Part shown: positions 48,231 to 60,189 of the stretch, one piece after another
How the letters are laid out: each line of letters starts with the position of its first letter
Numbering within the stretch: position 1 is the stretch's first letter
From: Homalodisca vitripennis
Lineage: Eukaryota > Arthropoda > Insecta > Hemiptera > Cicadellidae
Direction of reading: 5' to 3'
DNA length: 64,000 nucleotides
Assembly: GCF_021130785.1 (NCBI RefSeq)
Contig: NC_060213.1
Span: 62,280,001 to 62,344,000, forward strand
Program-made: the position numbers and the translations under genes
Notes under the pieces: model-generated
What the model was told of the DNA's origin: nothing
Seen by the model: the letters and a program-made list of their open reading frames with translations, nothing else
The model's database searches: none

Positions 48231-50219
48231 CCTGTTTCATTCACAATCCACAGAATTTTCTCAAGTTTACATTTCCATCGATTCATATTAAGATCGATAT
48301 AAATACCACTAAGAACGAAGAATTATTGAAACTGGACGTAGAGACAGTTTTGTACGACTTTCGTCAGTACGTTTGCCTAGGACAGTAATAGTGAGAGAGA
48401 AAACATTTACTGGACTGATAAAACTTGAAATTTACACGGGAGTGTAATTAGACCCACAATTATATGATCCTCTTGGAATAAATTTCCTTTGTAAATTTTA
48501 CATATCGGGTCGAACATACCACATGATTCCACATATCGTCCCATACCAGTGTGTGTCGACGTCACGTAGAGAGACAGCTCCGCCGTGGCAAGGATCTGTT
48601 GTTACCTCTACATCAGTTGTACCTTGATCACGGACGGACAAAACTAACTTGTCACAAGTCCCAGCTACCACCCTTGAAACCTTATCATTGAGTCCACGAT
48701 GTTTGGTTTCGAGAAGACGAAACATTTTCGATGGTTTCACTGATTCAGCACACAGTACTTCACTACAGGAACTAAGAGACGTGAACCCAAAGTTCAAAGA
48801 AGACCCGTTGTATTTCCTGCAGTTTTTGTTTTAGTTTGATCTGCCTAGTTATTAAATCACTTATTTTTTTAAATATGTCCATAACTAAATTTAACAAAAA
48901 ACAGCAAAATAAACACAGTAAACAATAAAGGTCTCTATCTAGAGCAAAAATTTAAAGAGAAATTTATTTATTTTTTATATACTTATTACTTAAAGTAAAA
49001 TAAATATTAACATTTAATTAATTGATTACCAACTAAACTTTACACTTTTCTTTTCAAAAACAAGCAATTTCACCCCGCTGTACCAAGGCTATCATCATAC
49101 CCCACTTATTGTTCATTACTGCTATCAAATTACCAGTCATTAAAGAAGAATCCCATTATACGAATATTGTTCAAAACACAAACGTTATTTGGGACTATGA
49201 AGTCATTATCTTGAGTTACACTTTACACATCACATTAAAGAATTTTTGTGGCTTATAAAAATAGAATGTATTAAAAAACTAACTGATAATATTATTGTAA
49301 TACATATTTTTAAGAGAGAAATATTAAGTTGTTTTCACTCTTCGTAATATTCTTTAAAAATTAGGTTGCAATTTTTTACTTATTAAGTCGATTGAGGATG
49401 ATAATAAATTTAAATTGTTCGAAAGAAGAATATAACATCCACAGCTGACAACACGTTCACTATACACATCAAAAGAAAAACCCTGTTGCTTTTAGAATTC
49501 AGCCTGAGTGGTTTTTAAATGCTGACATGATAATATACAACACTAAGTATTTGAACTATATACCGTTAAACTTATGTGAACTATTGGATTTGAGCATAAG
49601 TCAATTTTAATATCAATAATAGTAAATTACATTCTGTGCGGTGTTGATTACAAAAGTTAATTAGTAGAATTTATTACCAAGTCTCTTCTCATAGCTGGCG
49701 GGATGAAAAGCATAAATACTGACAAAATATAATATGCGATAACTATAGCAAAAAATAAAAAATAGTTCCACACACACAAACAACTAAATTGAATTTACCA
49801 ATTAATATACTGCCATTCAGCCAATAACTGAATGACAGAGCGACAGCAGGACAGATTTTGAGGTCAAATAAAGTTACAATTATTCCGTATGAAAAAAAAA
49901 AAACGACAGAGAGTAATCTGTGGTGCCGGGCCAGACTGCGTAATTAAGCCAATTACTCGCTAACAAGCCGCCACCGACGGCAGTGAGTCACTGATTGGTC
50001 CAGAGCACTCGCTAATTATCGCAGTACAAACTCTGTCAGTGCGATTGTACACTTGCGGTCGTAGTACAGGGTTTCAAAGCGTACGCTTCAGTTGTCAATA
50101 CGAGTACAATAAGCTCGGAGTACACCACGCCACGTGACGCGTAACAAGCTTTACTGAGGTTGCATGCAGCTTTTCATGTCCATAGCTCATTTCAAAATGA
50201 CACACGTGTTACAATGTTA
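48231..50219. other. Unassigned stretch
   Basis: Mostly AT-rich and empty. The patch 49915-50150 is GC-richer with homeobox-like TAATTA words and an ATTGG box; it could be a regulatory island, but no gene is attached to it. The 99-residue minus frame at 48498-48797 has no recognisable motif. Confidence 0.4.
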
Positions 50220-50490
50220 GAATGTTACATGATCGTGCTGAATTTGTTCACAAGCATTTATTCTGCGATTTTCTCGTAGCCATCATAATTACCCATAAGA
50301 CCAACGCAAAACTGCTCGCTCAGCCAAATCCCACGTTGAGTGACATGCACCACCATCGAACTCGATGCTGCCAATACAGAAACACAGAACTTCATGCAAA
50401 CTTTCAAGTCTTCAGGTCAGAATCGTGCGGAAAAGCAGAAATGAAACCTTCCCAGAACCCCGAGTGATAGACTCAGCGTTAACGAAGTAA
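50220..50490 (+). mobile_element. Dispersed repeat family F, copy 2
   Basis: Partner of 33960-34235, more GC-rich and diverged but in the same order and orientation. The open frame 50222-50467 is a by-product. Confidence 0.65.
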
Positions 50491-53357
50491 TGGACGCAGT
50501 AATGTGTGTGTTTCGGAAGCGACTCGCGTTACGTTAACATTACGGCACTTCTCCGTTCCCTATAATGGAAGAAGGGACAGACAATTCTTCCTTACGCGTG
50601 CACGTTTTACTACCATATCGTACCATTTTCTATTTTAGGTAGGTCGACAACAAACATAGAAAATAGAACAAAGTGAACATTTCTTTAATAATTTTATTAC
50701 ATAACACGTATAAAAAGGAAGTAGCCTATAAAAAATATATCCTCGATTATAGTCTTCAGTAATAACTGTCTCGAAGGATTACTGAATTTATTACTCCTTA
50801 ACTAACAGAAGAATAACAAACAAATTACAACGCACAAAAACAAATTTTATTCAAAACATTTGTTATTTAAGTTGGCACTAGAATTTTATTATAAGGGTTT
50901 TCACGCCAGTAGTTTTAGCAAATTTGAGATTGTTAGACACCAAGTTGCACCAGGAAAAATAAATATTTCCACTTTCTTTTTTACATGCAAAGGTAACATT
51001 CTACTAATAGTTAATTACTCGTATATGCCATTCAATTTGTATAAAAACTAATTTAAAATAATTGATAGGATATACAGTGTCAATATGTCGAAACGTATCA
51101 AACCTTTAAAGGCAGAAGCTCCCCCCACCCCTCCTTATAACACCGTACAGAAAATACAAAAAACAAATTACCTCACCAGAGCCGGCAAATACAAACCGGC
51201 TAACAATGGACGTGGAGCCTGGCAACTATAACAGTTGCAGCAAAAGAGCGAAAAGTAACAGGCAGAGAGAGCTACAACAAGAAGTAACGATAATATCAAC
51301 TGGCAAAAGAAAAACTAATGGTGACAAAAGACAGTGACAGTAATAGCTACAATGATTATGACAAGTAAAATCTGACGTGACAAATAACAGTGACCAGATA
51401 AAAAGTGACAGCAAAGTTATGATTGTACACGGAAGAATTATTTTAGACTGTAACGGTGAAGAAAGGATGTTACCAGGGGACATTATAAGTTATACAGCTG
51501 TGTCTGTCAGCTAGCTTACTGTATCAGCACGGAAGGTGCGTAGGAGGTGGCCGGCGGAACCGGAAGTGTGATAAAAAGTTCTGTGAAGGTGTCAGTCTTG
51601 TGTTCTGTCTCGTCGTATTTTCACCCTAAAATGCTAACAACTGTGAAACTTGTTATGGTTCTCCCTTTATTATCTTAGAAATTAACAAATAAACATTTAT
51701 TATTAAGTAACACTTAATATAAGAAGTTGGCAACGCCCAGCTACAAAATTAAAACCATTATAAATAACCATGTATTATGTACTAAATACTTAATGATTTA
51801 CTTAAATAATTTAATGATCTAAATAGCCGTCCATACTTAATTCGTTCTTGAAAAATAGTACACTAGTATATGTTTTTTAGTATAACGTATAACAATTAAA
51901 TTAAGTATTCACCTAATTAACCAACGTAATTGGTTGAAATTACTGCATCGTTAATTATAACATTGATTAATTAAAGTTGAACTACTATGAATTCTCCTTG
52001 TTATCCTCCGAGTAGATCGGTTACAGAAATTAACTATACTCATAAATTCAATAAAGATCACCGGTTCTAATACCAAAAATTTTTGCACTCCAGACAAGCT
52101 GTGACGAAACGGGAAAGTTATCTCATATGACGTCATACCCGTTTGTGGTGTGGGAGGACCGCCCTTTCCAACCTGAGTCTCCCAGCGGTATACAGTTACG
52201 GCTGCTGTAAAAAGTATACACTTAAAAAGTATACACTTAAACGTAACACGTTCGCTGGTATTGCCCGTTAATGGTTTGTAAATATTTTTAAAAATCAAGA
52301 CTACTTTTGAAATGGTACATATAAATCGACATTAAGCATTCGATTTGAAATATGAAAATCATTCGACTCGTATCTCATGGCACATTTTATAAATACTATC
52401 ATTCAACGATGTCATGTTCTTCAAAGCAACACGAGGTCCCCACAAATAGTCAACATTGTAAATATCACCAAATTCTGTAGAGAAACACATAATTTACCAT
52501 AGTTGCTTGCGTACCGTTTTTGGTAGTCGAAAATCAAAAAGATCCTTTATTGTTTAAAGAATCTTCAATGACTATTTTATCATATAATGTCACGTAACCA
52601 AATGCAAACTAAAAATTGTATCTTCTTTTACAATTAATTTATAACTTAAATGTTCTACATGTATGTAATATTTTTTTTAACCAGTATGCATTTCTAAAAT
52701 GAACTTTCGTATACACATTTTACTAATAAGTGGACTTTTGTGGTTTTGTAATCTTTAAAGCCTATAAATCTAAACAGTACACAATCTAAAATACATTACG
52801 TAAAATAAGCTCAAATCTAGTAGTAGTTGATAATACTTTTCATTCCATTTTACTGTGCTCGGTTTTGTTATTTTTAGTTGACACACATCAGTATAACTAG
52901 GTTCATTACAACACCAATCGAACCTTAGAACATTTTATTGCGTATTTTTGTTTTTTCTTCGTGAGCATAAGTGACATATTTTCCTTTAAGATGTGCTTTC
53001 GAAAGTTGGGTTTCAGCAAAAAGAGAATACACAAATTTACACTAAATGTTTACCGCTCTAGCATTCTTTTTGATTATTTTGGATATAATTGAACCCTTTT
53101 TGTGCGTATTGGCGCTAATTTTTGTCAATCATTAGCGTGACTTGTGAATTAGTGTAGTTATGGTGGGAACGGTTGATTTACTTTCACGTTTACGTTCTTC
53201 TTAAGAGAGCGAAGTGCCCCTTGATGATCGCGTTTAGTCACATATATCCATTGTTAATTTCAAACAGTCCTCCTGACGTACCTAAATAAGATAATTTGAC
53301 GAAACAAAAAATTTGAAGCTTACTTACGCAAAATGGAATCTCAGTGATCAAAATTTA
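50491..53357. other. Unassigned stretch
   Basis: A purine-rich segment at 51235-51420 repeats AGTGACA / AGTAACA words irregularly. A 17-bp doublet, AAAAAGTATACACTTAA, is repeated head-to-tail at 52209-52241. No genes are recognised. Confidence 0.4.
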
Positions 53358-53390
53358 CATGTTATAATTACGTTAAGTAATTATAACATG
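53358..53390. repeat. Perfect 14-bp inverted repeat
   Basis: CATGTTATAATTAC (53358-53371), a 5-base loop, then its exact reverse complement (53377-53390). It is AT-rich and could be a recombination or transcription hairpin. Confidence 0.85.
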
Positions 53391-54079
53391 ATTTATAACG
53401 TGAATCATGGATTAAGTGATTAGTGGATTCTCAAGACAGTGCTTTGACGAGTAAAACTTTGTAAACATCGCACGAATCCTGTTAAAACTATGGTCAGGAC
53501 GACAGTTTGAAACTGTATTATAATGAAACGTCTTAATTCAAATGCTGAACTAAGAGGAGGATGGTCTGGAGCTAAACTCAACATTCACATTGTCAATTAA
53601 GTCATGACACGTACGGATTATTCGACGAGTATCTACAAATGTCTTCAAATATAAAATAAAATAAAATTTTATGAAAACATATTACTAGATAATATATCTC
53701 TCGGTGGAAATTGTCGGAACTAATTTACAGAACGGAGCACGACATCAGCTTGTAGTACTCGGAAGTAATGGTTGTGCCGAGATGTGGACCAGCTGCGCCA
53801 ACAAGTGCATTAGTGCATCTGGCTTCTGTCGTCACGGAGCCGCTTCTTCTCACCTGCGCTACGTGGCACAAAGTGTCTCGTTTGTCTTGCCACTCACTAA
53901 TTGCGATTATTGTCTGTATTTTACCACACTCAGTTTGTTACTGTCCGAAAGTAAGCCCAATTCCTTACTCTCTATTACCAAACAAACTGAAATGTACATG
54001 TGTCTAAATTTTACAAAACAATTGCGAATTGAGCCTAGGAGGACTATGCAATTTAATTGTCGGCTCTGCTATTATCAAA
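53391..54079. other. Spacer with a family-E end fragment
   Basis: A short piece at about 53569-53594 (GAGCTAAACTCAACATTCAC) matches the end of family E. A 151-codon frame at 53704-54159 begins with GTG, has no domain, and runs into family-G sequence, so it is not called as a gene. Confidence 0.4.
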
Positions 54080-54440
54080 AGGCGTCTTCACTAACCTTAC
54101 ATCTGGGCAAACACGGCACATCACTAATGTCGAAATATTCGGGTAAAGGGGTAACTTGACAAAAGGTCTAATGTACTGAGAAAATTATTTTTGGAGTGGA
54201 TATGAATCCTTTGGTGTTTAAATATCTTTGCAAGCTCACAGGAAAGTAACATCCCCTTTCCGTTTGACTGGAAAAGACTGAAACGGAGAAGATCTTCCCA
54301 CGAGGATGTCTAAGAAAGTGCCCACTTCCCTCCTCGTGGTGGTTGTATCAAGGGATCTCGGCAGGAGGTGGCCCAATCCCACAACCAAACTCACCAAGGA
54401 TTCTAACACTCCGTACGCTACACATGAGATCTTATAGATC
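54080..54440 (+). repeat. Dispersed repeat family G, copy 3 (poor copy)
   Basis: It retains ATCTGGGCAAAC-CGGCACATCACTAA, a GGGTAA...AGGTCTA block and GATCTCGGCAGGAGGTGGCCC, in the order seen in copies 1 and 2. The middle is strongly diverged. Confidence 0.6.
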
Positions 54441-54491
54441 AGCAGTGAGAGATTTTCAAATCCTGGGTAACAACTGTCTCAATTATGAAAA

Positions 54492-55149
54492 ATGGAACAG
54501 GCAGGAGGTGAAGATTGCGGCGCCGAGCTGGCATTGATAAAAGCAAAGATCGATTCTCGAGGATCGCCGACAGATCGTCAAACCCAATATCCGGCTGTCA
54601 AATGGACTGATATAACCGCACCAACTGTAATACAAAACACCCATCCTCTCGGCGATATGGAACACGCAGAAGGGTAAGATTGCTGCGCCGCGCCGTTAGT
54701 TATAAAAGCAAAGATCGATTCTCGAGGATTATACACAGATCGCCAAACCCAATATCCGGCTGTCGAGTGGACTGATATAACCGCACTAACTGTAATAGTG
54801 CATCCTCCCTCTCGGCGTCATGGAACAGGCAGAAGTTGAAGATCGCTGCACCAAGCTGGTAGTAGGACAAGCAAAGATCATTTCTAGAGGGTCGCCGACA
54901 GATCGCCAAACCCAATATCCGGCTGTCGAGTGGACCGATAAAACAGCACCGACTGTAATACTAAACACCCATCAGCTTGGCGATATGGAACAGGTAGGAG
55001 TTGAAGATCGCTGCACCAAGCTGGTAGTAGGACAAGCAAAGATCGTTTCTCGAGAATCGCCGACAGATCGCCAAACCCAATATCCGGCTGTCGAGTGGAC
55101 CGATAAAACAGCACCGACTGTAATACTAAACACCCATCCTCTCGGCGAT
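54492..55149 (+). repeat. Four tandem 165-bp repeats, mostly in frame
   Basis: Units begin at ATGGAACA (54492, 54657, 54820, 54985), with steps of 165, 163 and 165. A 165-bp unit is 55 codons, and the third and fourth units form one continuous frame (54820-55215) giving two 55-residue repeats with few changes (TDRQTQYPAVEWTDKTAPTV in both). Unit 1 is also open with the same peptide; unit 2 is broken by a TAA right after its start and by small indels. I do not recognise the peptide. Confidence 0.9.
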
Positions 55150-55929
55150 ATTACGGATTGCTTTGTCTCGACTCCAACGCTTCCCTCTACATTTCTTTCA
55201 GCTTCATTATTGTAAAAACATCAGTTGATATTACACTCCACCGACGATTTATTAAAAGTTTACTCTCATAATGGGGATTACCTAAACAGTTATAAAACGT
55301 AAAAATACATCATTCAAAACTAGTAATTACATATAATAATGTTACAAATTAAATAAATGTAATCTATATAAAACTCACGAAATCAATTCAATCAGTAGGT
55401 TTGTTACAAAATGCTCCAAAAAAGTATAATTATTAATGTCTTCAACTTCTTAACATACAGACGATGAAATGTGTACATTTGTATGGAAATAATTTAAATA
55501 GTACAAGAGATTTGTATAGCTGGTCGAGAAGGTAAATAAGAAAATGTGTTATACATGTGGTTTAATAGCAGCCGGAAAACTTCTGACTTTCCTGTCACCA
55601 CCCACTGTCTGGAAATGCTTAAATTTCCATATTAAGTGTTGGTATACCATTTCAATAGATTTTCTTCTAGGGATGTTAGCTAAAGGAACATATTTTCATT
55701 TTGGTTTACGATGATGATACAAGCAGAGCGATCTAGGTATGTGAATCTGCTGTACCCATTAAAAAAACTCTGAAACTAATTGAAATGGTTTAACTTTTTA
55801 ACTATAATTGTTTAACTACCGTTTTGTTTACATTTTTATCCTTAATATAAAAAAGGTGAGGCAACAGACCTCACACCAAAACCACCAATTCACTAATATA
55901 TGCCAAAATCTAGTAGAACCATTAGTCAA
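55150..55929. other. Unassigned AT-rich spacer
   Basis: Only a small hairpin, GGTGAGG-CAACAGA-CCTCACACC at 55855-55877, is visible. Confidence 0.45.
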
Positions 55930-56055
55930 GAGTTTGTTTAGTCATTTTTAACGCTTGTTTGGCATTCATGTACGTCATATAAAAATAACAAAGGGGAAGC
56001 CACCAGCTAGTGGCACACAAATGCCAAACAAACGCTAAAAATAAGCGAACAAACT
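55930..56055. repeat. Inverted repeat, ~40-bp arms
   Basis: 55930-55970 pairs imperfectly with 56017-56055 (GAGTTTGTTTAG...AACGCTTGTTTGGCATT against AATGCCAAACAAACGCT...GCGAACAAACTG), around a 46-base centre. The size and shape suit a small foldback element or an element's core. No coding capacity. Confidence 0.65.
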
Positions 56056-56337
56056 GTTGCATTTTTGAAAAGTGTTCTTTGCAATGGGTACCACTAGATC
56101 CACATAGCTGAGCGATCTATACATAATAAGGCGATTGTATAGTGGACAATAAAATCTTAGCTGTCGACATCATAACGTGTTTTGAGGACAGCAGGGCAAT
56201 AATTCTAGGTCGCCGATGTTCTCCGTCTACACGGTTTACCGAGAACAGGTTGAAAAATACAATACGCATGTATGCATTTGCCACAGAAATCTCTCAATCG
56301 ATTTTCAGGAATTTTGCGCCTTAGACGGCGGGCTGGA
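56056..56337. other. Spacer
   Basis: Nothing recognisable except the abrupt junction with the 104-bp array. Confidence 0.5.
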
Positions 56338-57065
56338 GATAGGCTAAACAATTAAGTATTAATATGGATCCAAGTGATGTAGTAGCATCATCCAGATCTG
56401 GTATTCGTAAACGTTTTGAAAAATACAGGTATTCCACTGTTGATAGGCTAAACAATTAAGTATCAATATGGATCCAAGTGATGTAGTAGCATCATCCAGA
56501 TCTGGTATTCGTAAACGTTTTGAAAAATACAGGTATTCCACTGTTGATAGGCTAAACAATTAAGTATCAATATGGATCCAAGTGATGTAGTAGCATCATC
56601 CAGATCTGGTGTTCGTAAACGTTTTGAAAAATACAGGTATTCCACTGTTGATAGGCTAAACAATTAAGTATCAATATGGATCCAAGTGATGTAATAGCAT
56701 CATAATGATCTGGTGTTCGTAAACGTTTTGAAAAATACAGGTATTCCACTGTTGATAGGCTAAACAATTAAGTATCAATATGGATCCAAGTGATGTAGTA
56801 GCATCATCCAGATCTGGTATTCGTAAACGTTTTGAAAAATACAGGTATTCCACTGTTGATAGGCTAAACAATTAAGTATCAATATGGATCCAAGTGATGT
56901 AGTAGCATCATCCAGATCTGGTGTTCGTAAACGTTTTGAAAAATACAGGTATTCCACTGTTGATAGGCTAAACAATTAAGTATCAATATGGATCCAAGTG
57001 ATGTAGTAGCATCATCCAGATCTGGTGTTCGTAAACGTTTTGAAAAATACAGGTATTCCACTGTT
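56338..57065 (+). repeat. Seven tandem 104-bp repeats, nearly identical
   Basis: GATAGGCTAAAC anchors lie at 56338, 56442, 56546, 56650, 56754, 56858 and 56962, exactly 104 bases apart. Only a handful of differences exist: GTATTCG in units 1, 2 and 5 versus GTGTTCG in 3, 4, 6 and 7; TATTAATATGG in unit 1; and ATAGCATCATAATGATC in unit 4. Each unit contains an ATG (56364 in unit 1) opening a frame MDPSDVVASSRSGI-RKRF..., and a CAGGTATT splice-donor-like site (56426-56433). The 66-residue minus-strand frames are artefacts of repetition. Confidence 0.97.
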
Positions 57066-58032
57066 GGATCATAATTCAGGCTGAGAGAAAACAAATTATT
57101 TTCAATCCAAAATATTTCACTTTCTATAAACTCTAACAAAAACTACGAGATTTTGGAGAAAATAAATCCCTCGTGCTTAGTAAAAGCGAAAATGAACCTG
57201 TTGGCCTAAAATTTTTATTTTGAATTTTAAATGTTATATAGATAACAAGAGCTATAATTATAATTACATTTATAGTTTTTAATAGGGCTTTAAAATGAGG
57301 GATACATCCTATAAAATAATTCCATTAAAATGGCTAGAATCCTCAAATATCTTTAAAACGTAGTAGAGTAATAAATACAGTTTAAATTATACATCAGAAT
57401 CCTACTTTATTAAATATAAAATTGTTCGAAAGGCAAAGAGAAAATTAAACTCGGATAATGTATATTTTCTAACTCTGTCAGCAAACAAGTGCATTGAAAA
57501 AAATCTAATTCTCAGACTCCTACATTGTTTAATAACAAGCGGTGTCTTAAGGAGTATGTTACCATTGTATTACTTAAATAAAGAACACTAGGCCTTGATA
57601 TTATGAGAAGCAAACGAATTGATACGAGAAAATCATACAGTGGTGTATTCGTACCACACAACCAAAAATTAAACTTACAATTTTGTTATTTATATTCTTT
57701 GAGATAGCTGAACATTTGTCACGAATATCCAGGTAATTTGCGTCACAATCGTAAATACATGTTATTACTAGCTGGTATGATGTCTCGCTATGCATTCTAC
57801 TCTATGGTTTACATAACCTTGTAGTTAGAGGAGTCCGAGTTAAAGAGTTCATTATACAAATTTTAATATACTTGAACTTAAAGAAAGGCAGTCTATTTAT
57901 TCCCAAAACATGGACATTATAGAAGATTTCAATTAGCAGTAATAGGAAATGTGCATGGCTATTCATTCATAATAAAAATACCTGACACTGACATTGAAGA
58001 GATACGAGTACCTACTAAAGTCCAATATGGAT
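57066..58032. other. Unassigned AT-rich spacer
   Basis: No feature visible. Confidence 0.5.
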
Positions 58033-58110
58033 GGCATCCATATCCACACCGATATATGGGATGGTATTTCCTATCCGTATTCTTGAATACGGTTAGGAAA
58101 TATGGATGCC
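58033..58110. repeat. Long hairpin with one-sided insertion
   Basis: The right arm 58085-58110 is one uninterrupted 26-base arm. It is complementary to two left blocks, 58033-58042 (GGCATCCATA) and 58067-58082 (TTTCCTATCCGTATTC, one mismatch), separated by a 24-base insertion. The loop is only two bases. Confidence 0.8.
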
Positions 58111-58229
58111 CTATGACGCCCTTGATGGAGGTCATAAGATTATGAAAAACGGTGCAGCAAGATGAGACTGGAACTGAGAGGCAATTCCTTCCAATAACGA
58201 TTTAGATTTATATTTTAAATTTAGATAGC
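58111..58229. other. Spacer
   Basis: Nothing recognisable. Confidence 0.5.
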
Positions 58230-58440
58230 CGATGAAGTGTCTGGATTACACTGCAGTTATATTTTGTAATCTAGGTGTCTCGGATATCGAAACTATGTAA
58301 ATTGTTCGTTTTAAGTTTCTTCGTCGTCGACTTTTTCGATCTCTTCAGACGAACGTTATTGAAATCAAGTCTGTACAGCATCAGATTACATACGCTATAA
58401 AAAGTTGAACTGTAGCTAAATTTAACATTCATATTATAAC
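58230..58440 (+). repeat. Dispersed repeat family E, copy 2
   Basis: The blocks TTTTGTAATCTAGGTGTCTC, GATATCGAAAC, TTCTTCGTCGTCGACTTTTT, GATCTCTTCAGACGAACG and AGCTAAATTTAACATTCAT parallel copy 3 (60565-60720) in order and direction. Confidence 0.7.
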
Positions 58441-60189
58441 AACATCTCTCCCATGGCTATTTTGTGTGTAGTAACATAACTCCGTTGTCAATTTATAACT
58501 AGGCTACTTAACGAAAATCTTGAGATACGAGTGTTTCAAGATCTAGGGAACAATTTCACACTCCTGCTGGGCTCTGATGTTATGGAAATGAAGTGATCTC
58601 CAAAGATCATCAGCGACATTAGGATAAAATCAGCAACGAGTCTTAGTCAGTCTAATATTCGTATCCAATGACTGGACATGTGGACAGCACTTTCGGTGGT
58701 TAAGAGATTTCGGATTAGTGCAGCAAGACGGGGCGGGGGGGGGACGCAAAGGAGGTATAACATCTAACAGGCAAGATCACAATGACCTCTTTTAAATTAC
58801 CATGTTGCAAAAGAGGTGAGCTGTTATCGTAATCTCTTCGTTCCATCCAATACAATTCTTACCAGAAACACTTGCAAAAAATACAAACTTAATTTTCAAG
58901 CATTTCCCGCTAGGTCGACGCAAGATTAGCGGTGAGATACATCTTATAGCGGCTTGATTTGTGTTTACGTAGCATTAGATAGCATGTTACAAAACGAAAC
59001 TACAAAACCTTCCCTTTTCTAAAGCGAAGTTCCAACCAGCTGCAATGTTCAAATGTTACTCTGTATTCTTAGCTAATATTTATAGCCAGTGCTCGACTTT
59101 TACAACTAGAGGTGATGGAATCGTAACCTCCTGACTGGATCTGTAGAGTATGGGGTCCGAGAAAAAAGGGATTCGGGAGCCATTTCCTAGTATATTTTGA
59201 AAATATAAACCTTCAAAACAATTTTTATGCATTTATGAAGTGCAGGGAAAAGTACGTATTTTTAAATGTAGTAATGGAACGGCGTCACTGTGTCCTTCGC
59301 TTCAAGTGGAGCACTTCTTATAGCAGACTGTGTGCAATTACAGTTCTAAGTAACAACCACTTCGATTTTGGTACAGAATTGTGAGCACACAGCAACAGAA
59401 CTTAAAGGAACTCAACCGACTAGCGTGCAAGCGTGCAACCAAAACTGGCGTCATGGAAGAGATATCTCCCCGGCCGTGTCTGCCACCAATGCGGTTATGT
59501 GGCGATCGTCTGATTAATGCGGTTACCTCGGCGATCGAGAAAATTACAAGTATTGCACAAAATCCAACCAGGCGAAATTTCCGTGAATATACACTGGCGT
59601 GTCTACTTGCAGTCGGGGAAACAAAACGAAATTTAAAATGAATTACACATATTTGAACTTTTATGGGCTGGTGACTGAAATCCAATTGAGCCTAGAGAAA
59701 GCACGTGTTACGGCAACTGTACCTGGGTAGCTGTGTTGTACATCTGGCGAACCGAGCCGGCCCACAACATTGTGACAGCGGTGATAGGGAACTACGGTCG
59801 CACAATCCCGGAACCCGGCGGAGACCCGAGCGTGAGAAGTACGGTCTCGCGGCCCACTGGTCTATTCCGGGCGTCACCACGACTTCTGGCCCTGCGCCCA
59901 CAGCGCCCCGCCGCACTCTAATAAATAAACAAGTGAAATGTGACTGTGTACTTGTCAGGGTGACAACATTTCACAACACCATTCGAGCGAGATTCGGGTC
60001 ATTGACGACCAAGAGGCGAGAACAAATTTGCGTTCTATAACAACCACCGAACCTATTTCGCCCCGAAAACAATGCAAGAGCTATGCTTACGATAAGAATA
60101 CGACCGATCGCCAGCCGCGCTACTTTCGGCATACGTCAAAATTGGTGTGTAGTTAAAAGGGATAAAAATGCAAAATTATAATACTTGTA
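58441..60189. other. Unassigned stretch with a GC-rich island
   Basis: A short (G)n run lies at 58732-58743. The segment 59700-59930 is markedly GC- and CpG-rich against its AT-rich surroundings. The open frames there (59381-59641, 59705-60040 and the minus frames opposite) show no domain and overlap in several frames, which is what high GC alone gives. A family-K line lies at 60108-60190. No gene is called. Confidence 0.4.

Noticed and set aside
53704..54159. 151-codon open frame
   Set aside because: It starts with GTG, has no domain, and its last third overlaps dispersed repeat family G. A gene is not supportable.
59381..60040. Overlapping plus and minus frames of 60-115 codons
   Set aside because: Open in several frames at once because of high GC; no motif in any of them.
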